64,000 bases of DNA from UBA1369 sp964571725. GTDB lineage: Bacteria > Patescibacteriota > Gracilibacteria > UBA1369. The stretch spans positions 62,001 to 126,000 of the forward strand of contig CAZNDB010000003.1 of NCBI GenBank assembly GCA_964571725.1. Reading direction: 5' to 3'. Both the position numbers and the translations under genes were made by a program. Positions 48,648 to 57,970 of this stretch are shown one piece after another; position 1 is the first letter of the stretch; every line of letters begins with the position of its first letter. A model generated the notes under the pieces. That model had not been told where the DNA came from. It saw only the letters and a list, made by a program, of their open reading frames with translations, and searched no databases.

Positions 48648-49751
48648 CTAGACCATGGGAAAATAAATGGCAAAAGTTGCCCCCGCGCTGTCAAAATTAT
48701 TACGGGCCATAATCGACCCTCCCATTGCTTCAATTATCTGTCTGCTAAAAGCCAAACCGATCCCGTATCCGTCCGGTTTGCTTTTATCGGCCCTGTAACC
48801 GAACTCAAACAGTTTTTCCGGATTCTCTTTTATTCCCTGCCCCTGATCCACCACCTGTATAACCAGAAGATTGCCGGTTTTATGGAAACCGATTTCCAGC
48901 GGCACCCCGCGATAGTGGCCGTACTTATAGGCATTCACAATCAGATTATCCAGAACCTGATTCAAAAAATTGATATCTACCATCAGATTTAAATCCTGAT
49001 TTCCCGACAGATTGGTCGTAATGGTGTGGTCGGGAAATTTTCTTTGCGTATCCTCAATCAAATGATTGACCGAAACCCTCTTCAGAGAAGGTTTCAATTC
49101 CCCTTCCCCTTTCATAATAATCTTCAGAGCCAATGCCGACATGTCACGCAGACGGTCTAAGGAAAGCCTGACGTCTCCCCGGAATTTATCGGACGTTAAC
49201 AATGACCTGTCCCCCTCAGTATTGGCCACGGTAGTTTGCGCGTTGAGATCATTCCACATGGAAACGACCGTCACGGCATTACGCATATTGTGGATAAGGG
49301 CGGCCACGGTTTGGGCCGTTTCCAACTGGCGAGCCTGCTTCTCGCGCTTTTTTTCCAGTTCCCGGATCATGATTCTCAGCATCATCATTCTCCCGCCGGA
49401 CATATCCAGATAAACTCCTTCAGGAGGCCTTATCGTCAGTTTTTTATCAAAACATTCCATTGAACAAAAACTCCTTAAAAAAAAATCACTTTTCGTTCTG
49501 ACCTCATGTTCCGAGGGAACCGGTTCCTCCTCAACAACTTCCAAATCGGTCCATTCCAGGCGGGCACCCGGAAATAAGCGTCTGACCAGATCTTCCACCA
49601 GCTGCCGCTCATCCAAAAGATCGTTGGAAATAATGTGCAACAACTGTTCCAGCTCGTACACGTCAAAAAGCAAATTCCCTTCATCCGGACCTCTATCAAG
49701 GCCTTCTTCCGTCCCGGGTTCACCGCCTTTTTCGACAATGTATTTTGCCAT
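48648..49751 (-). CDS. Orphan soluble sensor histidine kinase
   Basis: A 367-aa cytoplasmic protein. The dimerisation helix carries the phosphoacceptor-type LIHNMRNAVTVVS with His154. The HATPase_c domain has the N box (LDNLIVNAYKYG), G1 DQGQGI, and G2 YGIGLAFSRQIIEAMGG. No membrane helix or known sensor domain is seen; the N-terminal ~100 residues are acidic and unrecognised. No response regulator gene is adjacent, so the partner is elsewhere. Confidence 0.88.
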   Translation of the reverse strand: MAKYIVEKGGEPGTEEGLDRGPDEGNLLFDVYELEQLLHIISNDLLDERQLVEDLVRRLFPGARLEWTDLEVVEEEPVPSEHEVRTKSDFFLRSFCSMECFDKKLTIRPPEGVYLDMSGGRMMMLRIMIRELEKKREKQARQLETAQTVAALIHNMRNAVTVVSMWNDLNAQTTVANTEGDRSLLTSDKFRGDVRLSLDRLRDMSALALKIIMKGEGELKPSLKRVSVNHLIEDTQRKFPDHTITTNLSGNQDLNLMVDINFLNQVLDNLIVNAYKYGHYRGVPLEIGFHKTGNLLVIQVVDQGQGIKENPEKLFEFGYRADKSKPDGYGIGLAFSRQIIEAMGGSIMARNNFDSAGATFAIYFPMV

Positions 49752-49816
49752 TTGGCTGTTTTAAAACTGTCGTTAATATACTACAATTTTATTATTTGTC
49801 AATGCTGCGAGCACCC

Positions 49817-50710
49817 TTAGCTTTCAATCAACTGGTGGAAATACCATCTAATTGTGTTCCAATTCCCGTTGCGTGGCAACAGAATATATTCGCCCTTGAT
49901 TTGCTTACAATCATCCTGTTTTTTCTTCAGATCCTCTTCGGGCAGGGGCGACTTCAGATTTTGTTTCTCCAAGTCCTGCAGACATTTACCGGCCTTGTCT
50001 TCACCGGTGTCTTTGGACTCCAGCACATTACCGGAAGACAAAACATTTCCGCTTTGAATTTCAAATCCCTGATAACGAAAATAGGCGGCCAGGGCATCGG
50101 CCAGACCGATGTCCGTTTCCGTTTTCTCCAGTACCGTTTTGGCCATCGCCGTCAGTTTATCGGCGTCCCCGAAACCAAAAGCCCTGGCCTTGGACTGAAC
50201 GGCCTTGATGATCATCTGCTGGCGCTCGGCCCGGGCGAAATCACTGCTGGTGTGACGGGTTCGGGCCAGCCGCAAAGCCTGTTTACCGGAAAGATGGTGG
50301 TCACCGGCCCGGTAATAAAGAGTCGACCATTCACCGTTATCGAAAGTTCTGTAAGTCGGATCAATCACGGCCTCGTCCAAATGCACGTCAATACCGCCAA
50401 TCAAATCGATCACATCAATGAAAGCGTACATATCGATCAGAATAAACTTGTCAATCTGGTAACCGCTGATTTTGGACAAGGTGCGCTTCATCTCATCCAT
50501 CCCGTAAAGCGCGTAATAACTGTTGATTTTGCGGTTATTAAAATAAAGATCGCGGGGAACACTGATTAGCGTAATTTTTCTGGTTTCAGGGTTGATATTG
50601 GCATAAATCATGGTGTCCACCAGTCCCCCGTTTTTTCCGGCCACCAAAATATTCATCTGGCCGGGTACAACCAAGGCCTGATCTCCATAATCGGGAATTT
50701 TATCCGGCAA
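49817..50710 (-). CDS. LytR-CpsA-Psr (LCP) domain, probably the -1 frame part of a fusion
   Basis: LCP enzymes attach wall polymers from undecaprenyl carriers to peptidoglycan. The domain starts within 20 residues of the frame start (MNILVAGKNGGLVDTMIYAN), followed by ITLISVPRDLYFNN, ALYGMDEMKRTLSKISG, VIDLIGGIDVHLDEAV and a catalytic-type Arg segment QALRLARTRH. The C-terminal ~90 residues are charged. Typical LCP proteins have an N-terminal membrane helix; this frame has none and only a TTG start without a nearby Shine-Dalgarno. The upstream gene has such a helix and ends 3 bp away, so translation probably comes from a -1 frameshift. Confidence 0.85.
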   Translation of the reverse strand: MPDKIPDYGDQALVVPGQMNILVAGKNGGLVDTMIYANINPETRKITLISVPRDLYFNNRKINSYYALYGMDEMKRTLSKISGYQIDKFILIDMYAFIDVIDLIGGIDVHLDEAVIDPTYRTFDNGEWSTLYYRAGDHHLSGKQALRLARTRHTSSDFARAERQQMIIKAVQSKARAFGFGDADKLTAMAKTVLEKTETDIGLADALAAYFRYQGFEIQSGNVLSSGNVLESKDTGEDKAGKCLQDLEKQNLKSPLPEEDLKKKQDDCKQIKGEYILLPRNGNWNTIRWYFHQLIES

Positions 50711-50712
50711 AA

Positions 50713-51762
50713 CTAAAAGTTTTTTTTTGAGCCGTCCTCCAGAAAAGATTTGATATCAATTTCCTGATTATCCCTCAAAACCTTGATCATTCCGGAACTG
50801 ATTTCCAGAGCCAGGGAAAATTTAAGCTTTCCTGTAGCGTCCAGCACGTCAAAAATATATTTACCGGTTTCCTCACGGGGTTTCTCCGCGACATTCAAAC
50901 CAACTCCGGCCAGCGTTTCCACAAAAGCTTTGTCTTTGACGAGAGATTCCAGTTCCTGTTTTTTCTGCTGCAAAGTCTGTTCCACCAGTTGCCTGGCTTT
51001 TTCATCTTCAGCCTTGGCCACCTCTATTGATTTCAGTTTGGCGGCACGCACCATCTCCAGATTTTTCAGCATAAAATCGGCCAATTTAACTGCAAAATCC
51101 GCTTTACCGAAATCGGGAAATTTTCCTTCACCCAGTGCGCTCTGCACCAGAAACAGGTTATTATCCGCATCAAAAACCAGATTATATAAAGGCTGTCCGA
51201 AAAGTTCATTCTTTGTTCCGTCAGACAATACCGCGGCACCGTCATTATATTTGATTTGTAAATCACCTTTCTCTGCGGGCAAAATCTGCGCGCCGGTTAA
51301 TTTTGAGTTAAATTCCGCGTTTGTCAGCAATGCTTCAAACGGGCCCTGAGCTGCCTGGCGATTCTGAGTCTGCTTCTCCGTACTGACCAGCGAATCCAGG
51401 AAAGCAAACATGGCCACGGCGTTTTCCGATCCTTTATCCTGATCTTTTCCAACATCTTCTCCACCGGACTGATCAACGGAATAGTTTTTTTCCGGCAATA
51501 ATAAAAACTTTCTGATCTCGTTCAGATCACCGGCAAACAATTTCACGTCTCCGGTTAATCCGCCTACTTCATCCACCACGCCCTGATTGTACTTTTCAAC
51601 GCGGCCTACCACTCCGATCATCGCCCAAATTTGAAAAGTGTTCCAGATTAAAACCGCCAGTATAAAATACAGCGTAAATCTGGTCCAACCCGTCTTGGAA
51701 AGAATCTTTTTAACGGTTTCCTTGTTCTGTTCCTGAATTTTTTCCACTTCCGGCTTGGCCAT
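50713..51762 (-). CDS. Single-pass membrane protein upstream of LCP domain
   Basis: A 349-aa protein with a cytoplasmic N-terminus, one membrane helix at residues ~28-50 (FTLYFILAVLIWNTFQIWAM) and a long extracytoplasmic part. The centre is α/β (FEALLTNAEFNSKLTGAQIL; PLYNLVFDADNNLFLVQSAL) and residues ~245-285 form a charged coiled coil (KSIEVAKAEDEKARQLVEQT). The last domain (GKYIFDVLDATGKLKFSLAL) looks like a small β-sheet. I do not recognise the family. It probably anchors the following LCP domain in a ~648-aa frameshift product, while the 349-aa form is the normal product. Confidence 0.8.
   Translation of the reverse strand: MAKPEVEKIQEQNKETVKKILSKTGWTRFTLYFILAVLIWNTFQIWAMIGVVGRVEKYNQGVVDEVGGLTGDVKLFAGDLNEIRKFLLLPEKNYSVDQSGGEDVGKDQDKGSENAVAMFAFLDSLVSTEKQTQNRQAAQGPFEALLTNAEFNSKLTGAQILPAEKGDLQIKYNDGAAVLSDGTKNELFGQPLYNLVFDADNNLFLVQSALGEGKFPDFGKADFAVKLADFMLKNLEMVRAAKLKSIEVAKAEDEKARQLVEQTLQQKKQELESLVKDKAFVETLAGVGLNVAEKPREETGKYIFDVLDATGKLKFSLALEISSGMIKVLRDNQEIDIKSFLEDGSKKNF
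50719..50740 (-). promoter_or_regulatory. Candidate -1 programmed ribosomal frameshift site
   Basis: On the minus strand, in the frame of the upstream gene, the codons read TCA AAA AAA AAC TTT TAG. A AAA AAC (50725-50719) is a canonical X XXY YYZ heptamer, and the zero-frame stop follows three bases later. A GGAGG (50740-50736) lies exactly 10 nt upstream of it, the arrangement of the E. coli dnaX stimulator. Slipping by -1 reads on through CTT TTA GTT TTG into the LCP frame. A weak stem can be drawn downstream. A 10th A in the run would fuse the genes directly, so a sequencing error or mutation is the alternative. Confidence 0.65.
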
Positions 51763-51835
51763 TTAGGTTCGGTTGCTAACTGCTCGGACACCTCACTATT
51801 TAATCCCAAATCCCGGCGGCTGGCAAACTAATTTA

Positions 51836-51865
51836 TTGACGGCCAAACTGCCCCTTTGATAGAAT
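51836..51865 (+). promoter_or_regulatory. Promoter of tspO
   Basis: TTGACG and TAGAAT are 18 bp apart. The start codon at 51876 lies only 11 bp after the -10, so the mRNA is nearly leaderless. An ATG at 51864 overlaps the -10 and was rejected as start. Confidence 0.65.
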
Positions 51866-51875
51866 GCCGGAAATT

Positions 51876-52349
51876 ATGAAAATAAACGTTTCACAACTAG
51901 TCCCAAGCCTGATCTTTCCTCTGGTAGTGGGACTAACCAGCGGCTATCTGACCTCCACCGGAATCGACAGCTACTATAACCTGCTGGTAAAACCTCCGCT
52001 CACGCCGCCCGGCTGGGTATTCGGCCCCGTCTGGACGCTTCTATATATCATGATGGGCATTTCTCTCTACCTGTTCTGGTCCGCCCGCGGCAAACCCTCC
52101 AGCAAAGAAAGAGGCTATCTGTTCTTCATCCTGCAATTGATCAGCAACTTTCTCTGGTCGCTGCTTTTCTTTAATCTGCACACCCCGCTCTGGAGTCTGA
52201 TTGACATCATTATCATGTGGGGACTCACCGTCACCAATATTTACTACTTCAACCGTACCAGTCACAATAGCGCGCTGTTGCTTGTGCCCTATCTGATCTG
52301 GATTACTTTTGCCACCTATTTGAATGTGGGCTTTCTACTGCTCAACTAA
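51876..52349 (+). CDS. tspO: TspO/MBR family protein
   Basis: A 157-aa membrane protein with five helices and the TspO signature: LVKPPLTPPGWVFGPVWTLL (Pro-rich loop and W-x-P-x-W), MGISLYLFWSARG, QLISNFLWSLLFFNLH, and a YLNVGFLLLN end. TspO binds porphyrins and sterol-like ligands and is linked to stress and tetrapyrrole handling. The family length is ~160 aa. The 3' end overlaps the convergent HAD gene by 8 bp. Confidence 0.93.
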   Translation: MKINVSQLVPSLIFPLVVGLTSGYLTSTGIDSYYNLLVKPPLTPPGWVFGPVWTLLYIMMGISLYLFWSARGKPSSKERGYLFFILQLISNFLWSLLFFNLHTPLWSLIDIIIMWGLTVTNIYYFNRTSHNSALLLVPYLIWITFATYLNVGFLLLN

Positions 52350-52983
52350 AACTGGCCAAAGTTAATTCGGTAAGGCTGCTCACGAAAAGATCAGCCGGAT
52401 AATTTTCACGCCCCAACTCCTCCGGCAACAGTCCAATGCATTTCATGCCGGCCAGCTTGGCGGCAATCATGCCGTTTCGGGCATCCTCCACCACCACGCA
52501 ATCTGACGGTTCGCGCCCCAGGGCCTTGGCGGCTTTCAGATAGACTTCCGGATCGGGTTTGCCGTTGGTAACATCGTCTGCCGTCACCAATACTTTGAAA
52601 TAATCCCGTATTTCCAGAATGTCCAGCACCCTTTCCGCACTGGCCAGATTGGATCCGGTGGCCAAAGCAATATCCCGGCCGTCACGGTGCAATTTTTTCA
52701 ATAAAATTTTTATACCTTTGATTGGTTTCACCACCCGCTGCCGGGGTTCTTGCATCATCCGTTCCTTTTCGTCCAGAGCTTTTCCCAAAAACTGCTCCAA
52801 CCCGTATTCTTTCATCAGTGCGCCAAAGGCCTCGGTAACTTTTTGTCCGGCCAGTCTGTACGTAACTTCATCCGCGCTGATATTGATACCGTATTTACCC
52901 ATCACCAGCGACCAAACCCGGGAATGGATTTTCTGAGTATCGGAAACCACTCCGTCCATATCGAAAATCACCGCTTTTTTCAT
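52342..52983 (-). CDS. HAD-family hydrolase (β-phosphoglucomutase/phosphatase-like)
   Basis: A 213-aa HAD subfamily protein: motif I DMDGVVSDT at residues 8-16 (both Asp present), motif II in ALATGSNLA, motif III Lys in KVLVTADDVTNGKPD, and motif IV VVEDARNGM. The helical cap between residues ~20 and 85 is of the β-phosphoglucomutase/GS1 type. Substrate cannot be assigned; a sugar phosphate is most likely. It lies 6 bp after clpB on the same strand, probably co-transcribed. Confidence 0.9.
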   Translation of the reverse strand: MKKAVIFDMDGVVSDTQKIHSRVWSLVMGKYGINISADEVTYRLAGQKVTEAFGALMKEYGLEQFLGKALDEKERMMQEPRQRVVKPIKGIKILLKKLHRDGRDIALATGSNLASAERVLDILEIRDYFKVLVTADDVTNGKPDPEVYLKAAKALGREPSDCVVVEDARNGMIAAKLAGMKCIGLLPEELGRENYPADLFVSSLTELTLASFS

Positions 52984-52989
52984 TTTGTT

Positions 52990-55554
52990 TTAAATTTTAT
53001 TGAAGCTGATTTGATCATCAGCAAAATCCACCATGATTTTATCACCTTCTTTAACTTTTCCCTCCAGAATTTGCAAAGCCAGTTCGTCCAGAATCTTGGT
53101 CTGAATCAGACGCTTCAGCGGTCTGGCTCCGAACAGGTCGTCAAAGCCGGCGGACACCAGATACATAGCTGCCATCTTGGAAATTTCCAGATCAATATTC
53201 TTTTTCTTCAGCCGCTTGCGCACCAATTCCACCTGCAATTCCACAATTTCAGCCAATTCTTCTTTAGTCAGTCTCTGGAATACGATTATATCATCCAGTC
53301 TGTTCAAGAACTCCGGACGGAAAAATGCGTGCAGAATTTTCATGACTGTTTTTTGCTGTTCCGCGGCATCCTTGGCCAGGTCGGCAATTTCCGCCGACCC
53401 CAGGTTGGAGGTCATGATAATAACGGTATTTTTGAAATCCACCGTACGGCCCTTGGAATCTGTTAATCTCCCGTCGTCCAGAACCTGTAACAAAACATTG
53501 AAGACATCGGGATGGGCTTTTTCAATTTCATCCAAAAGCAAGACGCTGTATGGGTGGCGGCGCACCGCCTCGGTCAGCTGCCCGCCTTCTTCGTAGCCCA
53601 CGTAGCCCGGGGGCGAGCCGATCAGGCGAGCCACCGAATGCTTCTCCATATATTCACTCATATCAATTCTGGTCATCATCCTTTCGTCGTTGAACATGAA
53701 TTGGGCCAGAGCTTTGGCCAGTTCGGTTTTACCAACGCCGGTCGGACCGACAAAAATAAACGAGCCTACCGGCCGGTTTTCTTCGGCTATACCGGCGCGA
53801 TTGCGGCGGATAGCTTTGGACACAGCCTCGATTGCTTTCTTCTGTCCGATCACTCTTTTGCCCAGTGCCTTTTCCATGTCCACCAGTTTCTGGGACTCTT
53901 CCTTGAGCATTTTAGTCACCGGAATTCCCGTCCAGCGGGAAACCACCTTGGCAATATCCTCCTCCGTTACTTCTTCTTTGAGGATTTTCCGGTCTTTTTG
54001 CAGCTTGGCCAGTTTGGACTGAGCTTCCTTGATTTCTTTTTCCAGCCCGGGAATCAGTCCGTAATTGATTTCCGCCACCTTCTGATAATTCCCCACTCTT
54101 TCCGCCTGCCCGGCTTCCAAACGCAACCCGTCAATTTTCTTGGTGGATTCTTTGATGCGGTTAATGGCCTCCTTTTCATTATTCCACTGGATTTCCAACT
54201 CCTTGTTTTCATTATTCAGATCAGCCAATTCCTTTTCCAGTTCTTTCAGTCTGGTTTTGGCGGCCTTGTCGTCCTTCTCGGCCTTCAGAGCTTCCTTTTC
54301 AATTTCCAGCTGGGTAATCCGGCGATGCAGATTGTCAATTTCCGTCGGCTTGGAATCAATTTCAATTTTCAGAACCGAGGCGGCTTCGTCCATCAAATCG
54401 ATGGCCTTATCCGGCAAAAAACGGTCAGCAATGTAACGGCTGGACAAATCCACCGCCGCCACAATGGCGTTATCGCGGATGCGCACCCCGTGATGCACTT
54501 CATATTTTTCCTTGATGCCGCGCAGAATGGAGATAGCGTCCTTCAGTGACGGTTCACTGACCATCACCGGCTGGAAACGGCGTTCCAGAGCCGCGTCTTT
54601 TTCAATATATTTGCGGTATTCCTTCAAAGTCGTGGCACCCACCGTGCGTAACTTCCCTCTGGCCAGGGCCGGCTTCAGCATATTCGAAGCATCAGTACTG
54701 CCCTCCTGCGCGCCGGCCCCCACAATGGTATGGAGCTCATCGATAAAAAGTATAATCTCCCCGTTGGAAGCCTCGATTTCGGAAATAATCGCCTTCAGTC
54801 TTTCCTCAAACTGTCCGCGATATTGCGTTCCGGCCAACAACGCGCCCAAATCCAGTCCCAGAATTTTCTTATTCTTCAAAACATCCGGCACATCGGAATT
54901 GATAATTTTATTGGCCAGACCTTCCACCACCGCGGTTTTACCCGTACCCGGTTCACCAACCAGCACCGGATTATTTTTGGTGCGGCGGGACAGAATCTGC
55001 ATCACCCGGCGGATTTCATCGTCGCGTCCGATCACCGGATCCAGTTTCCCTTTAGCAGCCAGCTCGGTAAAATCAATAGTGTACTTTTTGAGCACCTGAT
55101 ATTTCTCTTCCGGATCGCGGGAAGTTACCCGCTGGGTGGAACGAAATCCGGCCAGAACTTTCAGCACGTCGTTTTTATTCATCTGCACCAGCTTGGCTAC
55201 TTCGGGAATGTCCAGCAGAGCCAGAAAAAGATGCTCGGTGGAAATATATTCATCGTGCAGTTTGGAAGCTTCACCCTCCGCGCTGTCCAGATTTTTTTTC
55301 AAAGAAGGCTCAAAGTAAATCTGACCTCCAGATACGGATGGCATTCCGGAAAACTTTTCCTCTATCGCAGTCAATAACGCATCGGGTTTTTTCTCCGCTT
55401 TTTGCAATAAACCAGGCACCACTCCGCCCTTCTGATCAATTAGAACATACAGGAGATGCCAGGGTGTCAGCACCTGGTGAGACTTTTTGGTGGCCAAATC
55501 CATCATCGCCTGGATGGCTTCGGCAGCCTTGGTTGTGTAATTTTCGAAATTCAT
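52990..55554 (-). CDS. clpB: ATP-dependent disaggregase ClpB
   Basis: An 854-aa Hsp100 protein of the usual ClpB length. N-domain (residues ~5-145), AAA1 with Walker A GEPGTGKT (200-207), the long middle coiled coil (DNLHRRITQLEIEKEALKAE to about residue 530), AAA2 with GPTGVGKTELAKAL near 600 and SEYMEKHSVARLIGSPPGYV (pore loop), and a small C-terminal domain. The middle domain separates it from ClpA/ClpC. With DnaK partners ClpB resolves aggregates. It starts the minus-strand pair clpB-HAD. No CIRCE-like element is evident upstream. Confidence 0.97.
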   Translation of the reverse strand: MNFENYTTKAAEAIQAMMDLATKKSHQVLTPWHLLYVLIDQKGGVVPGLLQKAEKKPDALLTAIEEKFSGMPSVSGGQIYFEPSLKKNLDSAEGEASKLHDEYISTEHLFLALLDIPEVAKLVQMNKNDVLKVLAGFRSTQRVTSRDPEEKYQVLKKYTIDFTELAAKGKLDPVIGRDDEIRRVMQILSRRTKNNPVLVGEPGTGKTAVVEGLANKIINSDVPDVLKNKKILGLDLGALLAGTQYRGQFEERLKAIISEIEASNGEIILFIDELHTIVGAGAQEGSTDASNMLKPALARGKLRTVGATTLKEYRKYIEKDAALERRFQPVMVSEPSLKDAISILRGIKEKYEVHHGVRIRDNAIVAAVDLSSRYIADRFLPDKAIDLMDEAASVLKIEIDSKPTEIDNLHRRITQLEIEKEALKAEKDDKAAKTRLKELEKELADLNNENKELEIQWNNEKEAINRIKESTKKIDGLRLEAGQAERVGNYQKVAEINYGLIPGLEKEIKEAQSKLAKLQKDRKILKEEVTEEDIAKVVSRWTGIPVTKMLKEESQKLVDMEKALGKRVIGQKKAIEAVSKAIRRNRAGIAEENRPVGSFIFVGPTGVGKTELAKALAQFMFNDERMMTRIDMSEYMEKHSVARLIGSPPGYVGYEEGGQLTEAVRRHPYSVLLLDEIEKAHPDVFNVLLQVLDDGRLTDSKGRTVDFKNTVIIMTSNLGSAEIADLAKDAAEQQKTVMKILHAFFRPEFLNRLDDIIVFQRLTKEELAEIVELQVELVRKRLKKKNIDLEISKMAAMYLVSAGFDDLFGARPLKRLIQTKILDELALQILEGKVKEGDKIMVDFADDQISFNKI

Positions 55555-55629
55555 AAAAATACGGTTTAAACAAATTTCTAAAGTTCAAACCAGATTATAA
55601 CCCCGTTTAGCACTCAAGGCAAGAGATTG

Positions 55630-56373
55630 CTAATGTCTTTTTGCATTCTTTTCCTCAGGCCATTCATCGATAGTAACGACCCTCTCGGCAGCTCCCGCCG
55701 CTTCATCAGTTATTACCGCCGGAACAAGCTTTTCTTCCTGCACCCTTAAACGTCTTTTCTCCGACTCCTGGCCGGCAATTCTAACTTTCTTTTTTTCCCG
55801 AGCGGCCTTAGGAGCCTTTTCCTCATCAGAAGGTACCCGCCCAAACAAATCCCGATGGGCCGAAATCAGCTGTATGGCTTCATAAGCCTTCATCTCCAAT
55901 TCTTTTAGTTGTCCGGTAATCCCCTGTGGATCATTCAATTTCGGCAATCCGACAACCCATTTTTGCACCTCCAGCATCAATCGAACAAATGACTGAACCT
56001 CAGCCGGCACCTCCATCTGCTGATAATGTTTACTGATAGCCTGCCTGGAATCACGGGCTGGAGCAGAAACAAGCTTTTTTACAGCTAAACTTGAAGCACC
56101 GGCACAAAACAAAAACGGTATCAATACATACAAATACATAAGAGCTTTTGACACTATAGACCCTTCCATTTTATCTAAATAAGACAGCGTATAAATGCAC
56201 AAAATCACCCCCGGGACAGATATCGGCAGTACTGCGCCCGGTCTCAAATGATCCCAATAACTCATCTGTTTAAAATGATCCAAACGTCTTTGCACTCTGG
56301 AGTTTTCCCCCATCAGCAGCCAGGCAAGTATTCTGACCTGATCCAGTCCACTGGCAGTACCGGTAACACTCAT
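55630..56373 (-). CDS. Unknown membrane protein
   Basis: A 247-aa protein with two membrane helices near residues 45-100 (LPISVPGVILCIYTLSYLDK; ALMYLYVLIPFLFCAGASSL) and a long cytoplasmic part. That part has a helical segment (EVQSFVRLMLEVQKWVVGLP) and a charged Lys/Arg-rich end (KAAREKKKVRIAGQESEKRR). Function is unknown. Its start overlaps the stop of the next gene upstream (56370-56747) by 4 bp, so the two form an operon. Confidence 0.72.
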   Translation of the reverse strand: MSVTGTASGLDQVRILAWLLMGENSRVQRRLDHFKQMSYWDHLRPGAVLPISVPGVILCIYTLSYLDKMEGSIVSKALMYLYVLIPFLFCAGASSLAVKKLVSAPARDSRQAISKHYQQMEVPAEVQSFVRLMLEVQKWVVGLPKLNDPQGITGQLKELEMKAYEAIQLISAHRDLFGRVPSDEEKAPKAAREKKKVRIAGQESEKRRLRVQEEKLVPAVITDEAAGAAERVVTIDEWPEEKNAKRH

Positions 56374-56747
56374 TTTGGTAGCAGATTGAGGTCAATTTTC
56401 TCCCGTATCATTCGCACCAGGCGAACAATCCTGATCAAATTATCAGGCAATTGTTCATCGTGCTCCAAAGCAAATTCCCACAAATATGTTAAACATTGAA
56501 GTTTATTTTCTTCGGCAACTTCCCTGTATTCAACTTCACAATCGAGCACATAACTGACCAGATCATGAGTGTCACGACGCAATATCATCAATTTCACCAA
56601 TTTATCTCTCAATTCCGGTGTATTGATGACCACTTGGTCGAACTCGCGTCGCAAATCATCAATCAGAACCGAACCATCGATTAAATTGTTCGACATAAGG
56701 CAAAGATTATGGCGATAAAAGCATAGAGCAATAACATATTTTGTCAA
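56370..56747 (-). CDS. Unknown helical protein
   Basis: A 125-aa protein predicted to be mostly helical: VLIDDLRREFDQVVINTPEL, LRDKLVKLMILRRDTHDLVS and LIRIVRLVRMIREKIDLNLL. The listed start may be too early: the internal Met in MSNNLIDGSVLIDD (at 56694) would give a 107-aa protein without the Cys/aromatic stretch CFYRHNLCL. No domain recognised; operon partner of the membrane protein downstream. Confidence 0.65.
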   Translation of the reverse strand: MTKYVIALCFYRHNLCLMSNNLIDGSVLIDDLRREFDQVVINTPELRDKLVKLMILRRDTHDLVSYVLDCEVEYREVAEENKLQCLTYLWEFALEHDEQLPDNLIRIVRLVRMIREKIDLNLLPK

Positions 56748-56851
56748 TGCCCCCTGCTTCGACCGGGAACTTGCCTTTCACACCAAGTTCTGCCACCATA
56801 GCCGCGTCAAACACTATCTAAATAGGTTTTCGGCCCTCTCACTAACAATAT

Positions 56852-57967
56852 ATGGAACTCATCGCCACCTGCAGCTTCGGACTGGAAAAACTGGTCTATC
56901 AGGAAATCAAAAAACTGGGTCTCTGGGTCGTGAAAACCGAGGACGGCCGGGTGACCTTCAAAGGTGAGGAAGACGATTTGGCCCGGGCCAATCTCTGGTT
57001 CCGCTGTGTGGAACGCGTACACATCAAACTCTCGGAATTCCAGGCCAGAACTTTCGATGAACTGTTCGATAATATCAACGCCCTGGATTGGGCTAAAATT
57101 CTGCCTGCTGAAGCCAGCTTCCCCGTACTCTGCACCACCAGCAAATCCACCCTGCACCATGAACCGTCCATCCAAAGCATTGCCAAAAAAGCCATCGTCA
57201 AAAAATTGCAGGCCCATTACAAGCTCGACCAGATTCCCGAAAACGGGCCTGAATACTCCATTCTGGTCAGACTGAACAGCGACATCTGTACCGTCAGCAT
57301 CGACACCTCCGGCGAAAGCCTGCACAAACGCGGCTATCGCCCGGAAGCCAATCAGGCGCCCATCAAGGAAACCCTGGCCGCCGCTTTGGTCATGCTGTCC
57401 GACTGGACTCCCGAACGGCCGCTGATTGATCCGTTTTGCGGCAGCGGGACTATTTTGATGGAGGCGGCGATGATCGCGCTAAATATCGCTCCGGGACTGA
57501 AACGCCACTTCGCTTTTGAAAACTGGCAGGGCTGGACCAAAGACCGTCTGGATAAACTCCGCGAAGAAGCCGTGCAGCAGCAAAAAGAACTCACCCTGAA
57601 CATCAACGGCTACGACATCGATCCCGAATCGGTCAGAATTGCCCAGTCCAATTCCACTCTGGCCGGTCTGGAAAAAGTTTTGCATTTCACCGTGATGGAT
57701 TTCCGCAATCTGAATTTCCAGAAAATGAAAAACTGCACCATTATAACCAATCCTCCTTACGGCGAACGCCTGTCAGACGAGGGTGAAGTGGAAAAAACCT
57801 GCCGCGACCTGGGACAATTATTCGCCAAGACCACCGGTTGTTCCCTCTTTCTGATCACCGCCTTCGAAAAATTCGAAGAAGTCTTCGGCCGCAAAGCCGC
57901 CAAAAACCGCAAACTCTTCAACGGCAAAATCAAATGCTATCTCTATCAGTACCCGACAACCTCATAG
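56852..57967 (+). CDS. RlmL-like 23S rRNA (guanine-N2) methyltransferase
   Basis: A 371-aa protein: N-terminal ferredoxin-like and THUMP parts (LIATCSFGLEKLVYQEIKKL; RVHIKLSEFQARTFDELFDN; SILVRLNSDICTVSID), then a methyltransferase with SAM motif DPFCGSGTILMEAA near residue 191, DIDPESVRIAQSN, and catalytic TNPPYGE near 300. This is the YpsC/RlmL-N arrangement that makes m2G in 23S rRNA (position 2445 in E. coli). RlmK, fused in E. coli, is absent. The role is inferred from family. Confidence 0.93.
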   Translation: MELIATCSFGLEKLVYQEIKKLGLWVVKTEDGRVTFKGEEDDLARANLWFRCVERVHIKLSEFQARTFDELFDNINALDWAKILPAEASFPVLCTTSKSTLHHEPSIQSIAKKAIVKKLQAHYKLDQIPENGPEYSILVRLNSDICTVSIDTSGESLHKRGYRPEANQAPIKETLAAALVMLSDWTPERPLIDPFCGSGTILMEAAMIALNIAPGLKRHFAFENWQGWTKDRLDKLREEAVQQQKELTLNINGYDIDPESVRIAQSNSTLAGLEKVLHFTVMDFRNLNFQKMKNCTIITNPPYGERLSDEGEVEKTCRDLGQLFAKTTGCSLFLITAFEKFEEVFGRKAAKNRKLFNGKIKCYLYQYPTTS

Positions 57968-57970
57968 AAT

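Noticed and set aside
53512..54549. 345-codon plus-strand frame opposite clpB
   Set aside because: Phe/Leu-rich shadow of the ClpB middle region; ClpB motifs are complete.
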